64,000 nt of DNA from Bacteroidota bacterium (GTDB lineage Bacteria > Bacteroidota > Bacteroidia > Bacteroidales > FEN-979), in the NCBI GenBank assembly GCA_026391355.1, contig JAPLDH010000045.1:199538-263537 (forward strand), read 5' to 3'. Of this stretch, positions 46,319 through 52,808 are shown in pieces. The position numbers were made by a program, and so were the translations under genes. Below the pieces are notes generated by a model. The model made no database searches, was not told the DNA's origin, and saw nothing but the letters and a program-made list of their open reading frames with translations. Numbering within the stretch: the first letter of the stretch is position 1; the number at the start of each line of letters is the position of its first letter.

Positions 46319-47839
46319 ATGCTGACTATCCTGAAAGATCCGAATCATACAAGTTCGTCGGGGGAATTCAACACCCTGGAAAAATACTTTACGGTTTTCC
46401 GGGAAAATACACTTGGTTACAACCATCGTTACCAAACGCCTTATGGCCGGCAAACAATGCTCTATGCCGATTGGATCGCCAGTGGCCGGTTATACCTTCC
46501 CATAGAAAAAACGATGTTAAATTCCATCGGGCCATTCATTGGGAATACGCATACTGAAACCAGCGAAAATGGGAAATTGATGACACAGGCTTATCAACTG
46601 GCACATAGGAAGATCAAAGAACATGTAAACGCTCAGGATAGTGATGTCATTCTTACCACAGGTTTTGGAATGACCGGAGCAATCGTGAAATTCCAACGCA
46701 TTTTAGGATTGAAAGTATGTGGTGAGTTATCACACCATAAATGCCTGAAGGAATCGGAAAAACCCGTCGTTTTTGTTACACACATGGAGCATCATTCCAA
46801 CCAGACTACATGGTATGAAACTTCTGCCGACGTTGTTGTCATTGAACCGGGAAAGGATATGCAGGTAGATCCTGGTAAACTTGAAGAAGCATTAATAAAA
46901 TATAAGGATCGCAGGAAAAAGATAGGATCCTTTACCGCTTGCTCCAATGTTACAGGTATCAGGACCCCCTATCATGCAATGGCGCGACTGATGCATGAGC
47001 ATGGAGGATTGGCATTTATTGATTTTGCAGCTTCCGCCCCCTACGATGAGATCAATATGCATCCAAACGATCCTCTTGAAAAGCTTGACGCGATATTCTT
47101 TTCACCCCATAAATTCCTGGGAGGCCCCGGAGCGTCAGGAGTTTTACTATTTGATTCTTCCCTTTATAACAATAAGACACCCGATCAGCCCGGAGGAGGA
47201 ACAGTTGACTGGACAAATCCCTGGGGTGAATATAAATATATTGATAATATTGAAATTCGTGAAGATGGTGGTACTCCGGGTTTTCTTCAGGCAATAAGAA
47301 CAGCATTGTCCCTGGAATTGAAAAATCAAATGGGGGTTGATCCAATGCACCAGCGAGAAAAGGAACTTGTCTCGCTGGCCTTTTCCAATCTGCGAAAAGT
47401 ACCTGGATTACACCTATTAGCGGATAATGTTGAAGACCGGCTGGGAGTTATTTCCTTTTATATGGACCAGATCCACTACAACCTTATCGTAAAACTGCTC
47501 AGTGACAGGTTTGGAGTGCAGCTCAGGGGGGGGTGTCTATGTGCAGGTACATATGGACACTATTTACTCAATGTCAGTTATGATAGATCCAAAAAAATCA
47601 CCGATAAGATCAGCCGGGGAGATTTATCTGAAAAACCAGGATGGGTAAGACTTTCCATCCATCCAACCATGAAAGATGATGAATTGCATTACATCATTGA
47701 TTCCTTGACACAAATACATAAAAATCATTTGAATTGGGGAAAGGATTATACTTATAACAAGAACACCAATGAGTTCAGGAATAATAAGGTTGTTGAAGGT
47801 AGTACAAAAGCTGAACAGTGGTTTAATTTGGATGCTTGA
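46319..47839 (+). CDS. Class V aminotransferase (cysteine desulfurase-like)
   Basis: This 506-residue PLP enzyme has YADWIASGRLYLP near the start, FIDFAASAPY with the cofactor-binding Asp, and SPHKFLGGPGASG with the PLP Lys near residue 263. GGCLCAGTYG near 405 offers Cys residues where desulfurases carry their persulfide Cys. It is about 100 residues longer than SufS/IscS and belongs to a less characterised branch. It starts 4 bases after the NifX-like gene. Sulfur mobilisation from cysteine or a related thiol compound is plausible given DsrC, DsrE2 and TusA nearby, but the substrate is not certain. Confidence 0.75.
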   Translation: MLTILKDPNHTSSSGEFNTLEKYFTVFRENTLGYNHRYQTPYGRQTMLYADWIASGRLYLPIEKTMLNSIGPFIGNTHTETSENGKLMTQAYQLAHRKIKEHVNAQDSDVILTTGFGMTGAIVKFQRILGLKVCGELSHHKCLKESEKPVVFVTHMEHHSNQTTWYETSADVVVIEPGKDMQVDPGKLEEALIKYKDRRKKIGSFTACSNVTGIRTPYHAMARLMHEHGGLAFIDFAASAPYDEINMHPNDPLEKLDAIFFSPHKFLGGPGASGVLLFDSSLYNNKTPDQPGGGTVDWTNPWGEYKYIDNIEIREDGGTPGFLQAIRTALSLELKNQMGVDPMHQREKELVSLAFSNLRKVPGLHLLADNVEDRLGVISFYMDQIHYNLIVKLLSDRFGVQLRGGCLCAGTYGHYLLNVSYDRSKKITDKISRGDLSEKPGWVRLSIHPTMKDDELHYIIDSLTQIHKNHLNWGKDYTYNKNTNEFRNNKVVEGSTKAEQWFNLDA

Positions 47840-47874
47840 TTATTAACTCAGAAAAACTCAAAAGATAACTATTT

Positions 47875-48192
47875 ATGGCAACACTGGAAATTGAAGGAAG
47901 AGTCTTTAATGTAGATGGTGATGGTTTTTTATCCACCCCTGAATTATGGAACGAAGATGTGGCTAAACTTTTCGCTAAATATGATGGAATTGCGGATATG
48001 AATGATAAGCATTGGTCTGTCATAAAAATTATCCGCAGGAATTGGGAGGAAAAAGGTATGGCTCCCATGATCCGTACTATTTGCCAGGAAACAGGTGTAA
48101 AGCTGCGTGAGATTTATGAATTATTTCCGCTTGGACCTGCACGTGGCGCTTGCAGGATTGCCGGATTGCCGAAACCTGATGGGTGTGTTTAG
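47875..48192 (+). CDS. dsrC: DsrC, sulfur-carrier protein with both redox cysteines
   Basis: This 105-residue protein of the DsrC/TusE family has GFLSTPELWNEDVA, then a C-terminal arm GACRIAGLPKPDGCV. The arm carries CysB (residue 93) and the penultimate CysA (104), 11 residues apart, as in true DsrC; TusE-type tRNA-thiolation proteins keep only the last one. In sulfur metabolism DsrC holds a sulfur atom as a trisulfide between these two cysteines, which the DsrMK-type membrane complex then reduces. The genes for such a complex follow at once. No sulfite reductase (DsrAB) is encoded in the window. Confidence 0.92.
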   Translation: MATLEIEGRVFNVDGDGFLSTPELWNEDVAKLFAKYDGIADMNDKHWSVIKIIRRNWEEKGMAPMIRTICQETGVKLREIYELFPLGPARGACRIAGLPKPDGCV

Positions 48193-48206
48193 TTAATTTT
48201 TCCTGG

Positions 48207-48842
48207 ATGTTCTGGTATCAATGGATAACTCTGGGTTCACTCGGGATTTGTCTTATCAATTCTTCGATTCATCTTCTTCGTCTCGTCCGGTTAGGGAAAC
48301 CCACGGATTTTTCATCTCCTGCCGGAAAGGTTTCTGCTTCTGTAAAATATTCCTTCACCGGGGCTATGAACCCATTAAAGAAGGAATCAGCCTATCTCCA
48401 TTTACCTACTTATGTCGCAGGTATAATCTACCACCTCGGTACATTTTTATCTATTGCCTTGTTTTTCCTGATCTGGGCGGGTGTTAATTTACCCGATATT
48501 TTAATCTTTCCCGTTGCTCCTTTTCTATTGATATCCTTTGCCTGCGGAATGGGAATCCTGATAAAGCGAGTGGTAAAAAAGGGACTTCGTGATCTTTCAG
48601 CACCTGATGATTATCTGTCAAATCTGCTGGTGACCTTTTTCCAGCTTATGACAGGTATTGTCCTTCTCCTGGGTCAACTTATTCCTGTTTATTTCATTCT
48701 CTCAGGTCTTTTATTACTCTATTTTCCTTTTGGCAAATTGAAACATGCCATTTATTTCTTTGCAGCCCGGTATCATCTTGGATTCTTTTACGGATGGCGG
48801 GGAATCTGGCCCCAAAAAAGAATTGAAAGGGATGGCGGATGA
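48207..48842 (+). CDS. DsrM/TmcC-like membrane cytochrome b subunit
   Basis: From the ATG at 48207 the protein has 211 residues and about five membrane helices. A GTG at 48183 is possible but would overlap dsrC. Histidines suited to b-type haem lie in helices (YLHLPTYVAGIIYHLG and LKHAIYFFAARYHLG). Its place between dsrC and a DsrK/HdrD-type gene, with an ATGA overlap to the latter, marks it as the membrane anchor and quinone-side subunit of a two-subunit DsrMK- or TmcBC-like complex. The family name rests mainly on context, since such membrane proteins diverge fast. Confidence 0.72.
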   Translation: MFWYQWITLGSLGICLINSSIHLLRLVRLGKPTDFSSPAGKVSASVKYSFTGAMNPLKKESAYLHLPTYVAGIIYHLGTFLSIALFFLIWAGVNLPDILIFPVAPFLLISFACGMGILIKRVVKKGLRDLSAPDDYLSNLLVTFFQLMTGIVLLLGQLIPVYFILSGLLLLYFPFGKLKHAIYFFAARYHLGFFYGWRGIWPQKRIERDGG

Positions 48843-50146
48843 AAGAATTAAACAAGGAACAGATTACAAAAGGCCTTGAAGTATTTCAGAATCTTGCTGA
48901 TAGTAAACTTGTCACACATTTGAACAGTTGTGTACATTGCGGGTTGTGTGCTGAAAGCTGCATCTATTACCTGGCCACTAAAGATAATCGCCTTACTCCG
49001 GCACGTAAGGTCGATCTCGTTGCATCGATCTATCGCAGGTATTTTACTTTTACGGGGAAATTCTGGCCAGGTTTTGTCAATGCACGGCAACTGAACAAAG
49101 AAACTGCAGATGAAATGGTCGATCTGCTGTTTGGAGCCTGTACCATGTGCGGCCGTTGCACAATGCACTGCTCCATTGGTGTTGACATAGCTTTCCTGGT
49201 CAGGGTAGGTCGTACCATGCTTTCCAATATGGGTATGGTGCCTGTAACATTGCAGTCCACGGTGAATGCCGCGGTGGAAACCGGGAATAACATGAGCATT
49301 CCCGAAGAAGAATTCATTGCAACCCTGAAATGGATGGAAGAGGAACTCATTGATGAAGTCAATGATCCCAATGCCAAAATTCCGATGAATGAAACGGGGA
49401 AAAAGATCCTTTATACCCTGAATCCCAGGGAACCAAAATTTTTTCCTCTGTCCATCTCTGCCATGGCAAAGATTTTTTTTGCTGCCGGTGAAAGCTGGAC
49501 ATTATCTACTAAAATGTACGATGTAACAAACTATGCATACTTCTCTGGAAACCTGGATGAGGCCAGGCTTATTGCTCATCGTCTTTGGAATGAAATGGGT
49601 AACTTGAAAGCCCAAACACTGGTACTGGCTGAATGTGGTCATGGTTCCCGTGCTTTTCGATGGGAAGCCCCCAATTATCTTCAGGAACAATTCCCGTTTG
49701 AGGTTAAAACTTCAGTGGAATGCATAGCAGATTATATCCGTGAAGGGAAAATCCGTCTGGATCCTGAAAAGATCAAGGATGTTGTGACGCTCCATGATCC
49801 ATGCAACCTGGTGAGAAGTGGTGGGATCATTCATGAACAGCGTTACATCCTGGATCAGTTTATTGCCAATTTTGTGGAAATGACCCCAAATGGAACCGAC
49901 AATTATTGTTGTGGCGGAGGTGGCGGACAGTTAGCCATGAGTGAATACAATGACCGCAGGATGAAAATCGCGGAGATCAAAGCAGTACAGATACAGAAAA
50001 CCGGAGCAAAAATAGTTGTTACTCCCTGCCACAATTGTGTTGATCAGCTCAGCCAGATCAATGTATTCTTTAAGCTTGGCTTAAAGATCAAGACGTTGGC
50101 GGAGATTGTAGCAGATGCTCTGATCCTTGAAAATGAACCAGGTTAA
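48839..50146 (+). CDS. DsrK/HdrD-like iron-sulfur subunit
   Basis: 435 residues. Two ferredoxin-type motifs, CVHCGLCAESC near residue 32 and CTMCGRCTMHC near 100, each have four Cys. Two cysteine-rich CCG-type domains follow; the second contains HDPCNL, NYCCGGGGG and TPCHNC, the ligands of the special 4Fe-4S cluster that cleaves disulfides in HdrB/D and DsrK. In the DsrMKJOP complex DsrK acts on the DsrC trisulfide. Here only the M and K subunits occur, the minimal form known from some archaea and Gram-positive bacteria. Strongly coupled to the membrane subunit by overlap. Confidence 0.88.
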   Translation: MKELNKEQITKGLEVFQNLADSKLVTHLNSCVHCGLCAESCIYYLATKDNRLTPARKVDLVASIYRRYFTFTGKFWPGFVNARQLNKETADEMVDLLFGACTMCGRCTMHCSIGVDIAFLVRVGRTMLSNMGMVPVTLQSTVNAAVETGNNMSIPEEEFIATLKWMEEELIDEVNDPNAKIPMNETGKKILYTLNPREPKFFPLSISAMAKIFFAAGESWTLSTKMYDVTNYAYFSGNLDEARLIAHRLWNEMGNLKAQTLVLAECGHGSRAFRWEAPNYLQEQFPFEVKTSVECIADYIREGKIRLDPEKIKDVVTLHDPCNLVRSGGIIHEQRYILDQFIANFVEMTPNGTDNYCCGGGGGQLAMSEYNDRRMKIAEIKAVQIQKTGAKIVVTPCHNCVDQLSQINVFFKLGLKIKTLAEIVADALILENEPG

Positions 50147-50174
50147 TTTTAGTTAGAATGTCTAATCAATCATC

Positions 50175-51335
50175 ATGAGTAATTTAATATACCTCGATAA
50201 TTCTGCAACTACCTTCCCGAAACCGGATGCAGTGTACGATTTTATGATAGACTTTTATCGGAAACATGGAGTCAATCCGGGGCGTTCCGGCTTTGATGCT
50301 GCTATTGAAACGGAAGAAATCGTTCACAATACCCGGAAAATGCTTACGGAACTGTTTAACGGGGATAACCCCAACCGTTTGACATTTAGCTATAATGCCA
50401 GCGATTCTCTGAACATGATCCTTCAGGGGTTGGCTGAACCGGGAGACCATGTGATCACTACGATGCTGGAGCATAATTCAGTTCTGCGTCCATTGCATCA
50501 TCTGGAGGTTGATAAGATCATCGAAGTTACACATATCCCCTTCGATACGCATGGTTATGTGGATCCCTGGGATTTTAAAAAAGCACTTCGGAAAAATACA
50601 AAGATGGTTGTAGTGAACCATTGTTCCAATGTCATTGGTACTGTCCAACCCCTGGCTGAGATAGGTAAGATCTGCAAGGAAGCCGGGGTTTATTTCGTGG
50701 TCGACAGCAGCCAGAGTGCAGGTGTTATTCCCATTGATATAAAAAAAATGGGAATAGATGTACTGGTTTTTACCGGACATAAATGCCTGATGGGTCCGAC
50801 AGGTATCGGAGGATCTTATGTCATGGATGGTGTTCCTGTTCGCATTACACGGTTTGGCGGGACTGGCGTCAGATCAGCACAGAAAACCCATCTCGAAGAG
50901 TATCCCTATCGATTGGAATGTGGCACATTAAATATTCTGGGAGTTGCAGGTTTACATGCAGGAGTAAAATGGGTATTGGAGCAAGGGATTGAAAATCTTC
51001 ACCAAAAAGAGATCATGCTTTGGAACCGGCTCAGGACCGGGATTCAGAACATTGAGAAGGTGATCACTTATTGCGCTGAAAGCACTGAGAACCAGAATCC
51101 AGTTCTGAGCCTGAATATAAAAGGTTTTGAATCAGGAGATGTGGGAACTTTGCTCGATGTCGATTATGATATAGCCTGTCGCACCGGATTACAATGTGCA
51201 CCTTTGGTTCACGTCGGATTGGGAACTGATAAGATACATGGCACCGTTCGTCTCAGTGCCGGGCCTTTTACTACTGAAGAAAATATTGACACTGCAATTC
51301 AGGCGATTCGTGAAATTGCTTCAATCCGGAGGTAA
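50175..51335 (+). CDS. Cysteine desulfurase (class V aminotransferase)
   Basis: 386 residues with the family blocks in order: YLDNSATTFPKP at the start, EHNSVLRPL, VVDSSQSAGVIP with the PLP-binding Asp, TGHKCLMGPTG with the PLP Lys, and ACRTGLQCAPL with the catalytic Cys. Length and motifs fit SufS/CsdA-type desulfurases or the related 'selenocysteine lyase' group. It would release sulfur from cysteine as a persulfide, which TusA (52027) could accept. It is the last gene before the second operator region. Confidence 0.85.
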   Translation: MSNLIYLDNSATTFPKPDAVYDFMIDFYRKHGVNPGRSGFDAAIETEEIVHNTRKMLTELFNGDNPNRLTFSYNASDSLNMILQGLAEPGDHVITTMLEHNSVLRPLHHLEVDKIIEVTHIPFDTHGYVDPWDFKKALRKNTKMVVVNHCSNVIGTVQPLAEIGKICKEAGVYFVVDSSQSAGVIPIDIKKMGIDVLVFTGHKCLMGPTGIGGSYVMDGVPVRITRFGGTGVRSAQKTHLEEYPYRLECGTLNILGVAGLHAGVKWVLEQGIENLHQKEIMLWNRLRTGIQNIEKVITYCAESTENQNPVLSLNIKGFESGDVGTLLDVDYDIACRTGLQCAPLVHVGLGTDKIHGTVRLSAGPFTTEENIDTAIQAIREIASIRR

Positions 51336-51343
51336 ATAGTAAA

Positions 51344-51381
51344 TGTGATTAATATCACAATTGTTTGTGAAAACGTTCACA
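51344..51381 (+). promoter_or_regulatory. Tandem Crp/Fnr operator upstream of dsrE2-tusA-hdr unit
   Basis: Two perfect palindromes, TGTGATTAATATCACA (51344-51359) and TGTGAAAACGTTCACA (51366-51381), are 22 bp apart. The first is the exact reverse complement of the palindrome at 45807. They lie just behind the stop of the desulfurase gene and upstream of dsrE2, defining a second transcription unit under the same regulator. Confidence 0.82.
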
Positions 51382-51413
51382 GGAATTTCATTCTTTCATA
51401 AACTTCACTAAAT

Positions 51414-51421
51414 TACCTTTG
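51414..51421 (+). promoter_or_regulatory. -7 box of the second redox transcription unit
   Basis: TACCTTTG fits TAnnTTTG. It lies 32 bp after the second palindrome and 44 bp before the ATG at 51466, matching the spacing at 45888-45973 exactly. No -33 TTTG is present. Confidence 0.65.
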
Positions 51422-51465
51422 CCACCGAATACATGAACGTATATAGATATAAACTTTTATAGATT

Positions 51466-52011
51466 ATGGATATCGATATTGAAAAACAACTAAAAGAACT
51501 GCAGGCAAAAGTCAAGACTCTTGAAGCAGGTAATAATGACCAACTTTCGATGGTGGTCTTCTCAGGTGATCTGGATAAAATTCTTGCCGCCATGATCATT
51601 GCTACCGGAGCTGCTGCGTATGACATGAAAGTTAAGCTTTTCTTCACATTCTGGGCAATCTCCGCTTTGCGTGATCCAAAGAAAAGCGGAAAAGGAAAAA
51701 ATTTTATCGAGAAAATGTTTGGAATGATGTTACCCCGTGGGGCGGGTAAAGTAAAACTATCCAATATGAACATGTGTGGAATGGGTACTGCAATGATCAA
51801 AGGGATCATGAAAAAGCATAAAGTCGCTTCACTTCCGGAGATGTTCAAAACCGCCGGAGAAATCGGGGTTGAGATCAATATTTGTGAAATGTCGATGAAC
51901 CTGATGGGATTTAAAAGGGAAGAAATGATAGATTATCCGAAAATGACGGTTTGCGGAGTTGGAACGTTTCTCTCGGACGCACAGGAAAGCAAGATACAAT
52001 TATTCATATAA
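51466..52011 (+). CDS. DsrE2-family sulfurtransferase
   Basis: 181 residues of the DsrE/DsrF/DrsH-like fold: a short coiled coil (ELQAKVKTLEAG), then SMVVFSGDLDKILAAMIIATGAAA, a conserved NMCGMGT stretch, and NICEMSMNLMGF with the Cys that carries persulfide sulfur in DsrE2 proteins. The family passes sulfur between TusA and DsrC in sulfur oxidisers. It is directly followed (15 bp) by tusA. First gene of the second unit. Confidence 0.85.
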   Translation: MDIDIEKQLKELQAKVKTLEAGNNDQLSMVVFSGDLDKILAAMIIATGAAAYDMKVKLFFTFWAISALRDPKKSGKGKNFIEKMFGMMLPRGAGKVKLSNMNMCGMGTAMIKGIMKKHKVASLPEMFKTAGEIGVEINICEMSMNLMGFKREEMIDYPKMTVCGVGTFLSDAQESKIQLFI

Positions 52012-52026
52012 AAACCAATAAACAAA

Positions 52027-52278
52027 ATGACTACTGAAGAATTAAAAAACCTGAAATCAAACACTATAGTAGATGCACGTGGAACAGCCTGCCCCGGCCC
52101 TTTATTAGCGGCCAAAAAAGGAATTGGAGAGATTGAGTCCGGAGAGATCATGGAAATCTATTCATCGGATGAAGGAACGAAAAACGATATTCCCAAATGG
52201 TGTTCGAAAATGACACACGAATTTCTTGGAATCGTTGAAGAAGACAGCTATTCAAGATTGTTCCTGAAGAAAGCTTAA
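52027..52278 (+). CDS. tusA: TusA sulfur carrier protein
   Basis: 83 residues with the TusA/SirA signature VDARGTACPGPLLAAKKGI; the Cys of CPGP carries the persulfide. A second Cys (KWCSKM) lies in the middle. Next to dsrE2 and downstream of a cysteine desulfurase it completes a desulfurase-TusA-DsrE-DsrC relay. A gap of 131 bp with no clear promoter separates it from the MvhD-like gene. Confidence 0.92.
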   Translation: MTTEELKNLKSNTIVDARGTACPGPLLAAKKGIGEIESGEIMEIYSSDEGTKNDIPKWCSKMTHEFLGIVEEDSYSRLFLKKA

Positions 52279-52409
52279 GTAACAGGTTCCATAAGGTAAC
52301 GAGCATCTCATACCATTCATATCTTTTCTTTTAATTAAATAAGGGACTTAAAAGAACCAGGTCTCAGTAAGAAGTATTGTCTAAATAAAATCAAAAATAA
52401 CGTTCTATC

Positions 52410-52808
52410 ATGGAAAACAAACAAATCCGACCCAAAATACTGGTCTTTTCCACAGATAAAATCTCAGACCCGGGCATCGACCAGGCGGGATTAAGAAAAA
52501 TTCATTATTCTCCGGCTGTTTATGTTATCAGTCTGCCATGTTCCTCCGGGATCAAGCCACGATGGATATTGCATGCTTTGAAACAAGGGTTTGACGGGGT
52601 TTTTATCGCCGCCGACGGACATGAATGTTCTTACAGTCCCAAATGTCCTGATCTGACCAATAAGATCATTGAAGAATCCCAGCGTTTGATGAAAGAGAAC
52701 AATATTAATCCAAAGAGGATCCGCATGGCTGCCATCTGTTCAGTCTGTGCTGAGCCATTCGCCAGCCATATGGCAAATTTTACCAAAATATTAGCTGAAC
52801 TGGAATGA
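52410..52808 (+). CDS. MvhD/FlpD-like iron-sulfur electron-transfer protein
   Basis: 132 residues matching the hydrogenase delta subunit family (MvhD/FlpD). The family pattern of a PCSGR-type loop, then a Cys-rich strand, is seen as LPCSSGIKPRWILHAL, then ADGHECSYSPKC, and finally ICSVCAEPF. The first CxxC of canonical MvhD is absent. In methanogens MvhD passes electrons to HdrA; in QmoB it is fused to the C-terminus of an HdrA-like part, whereas here it is a separate protein. Its gene overlaps the next HdrA-like gene by ATGA. Confidence 0.8.
   Translation: MENKQIRPKILVFSTDKISDPGIDQAGLRKIHYSPAVYVISLPCSSGIKPRWILHALKQGFDGVFIAADGHECSYSPKCPDLTNKIIEESQRLMKENNINPKRIRMAAICSVCAEPFASHMANFTKILAELE

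Noticed and set aside
47875..50146. A complete dissimilatory sulfite reductase locus
   Set aside because: DsrC, M and K are there, but no DsrA or DsrB sequence (sirohaem Cys motifs) was found in any part of the window.
52279..52409. A promoter or third Crp/Fnr site in the 131-bp gap before the MvhD-like gene
   Set aside because: No TGTGA/TCACA pair and no TAnnTTTG box with suitable spacing were found; nothing else clear is visible there.
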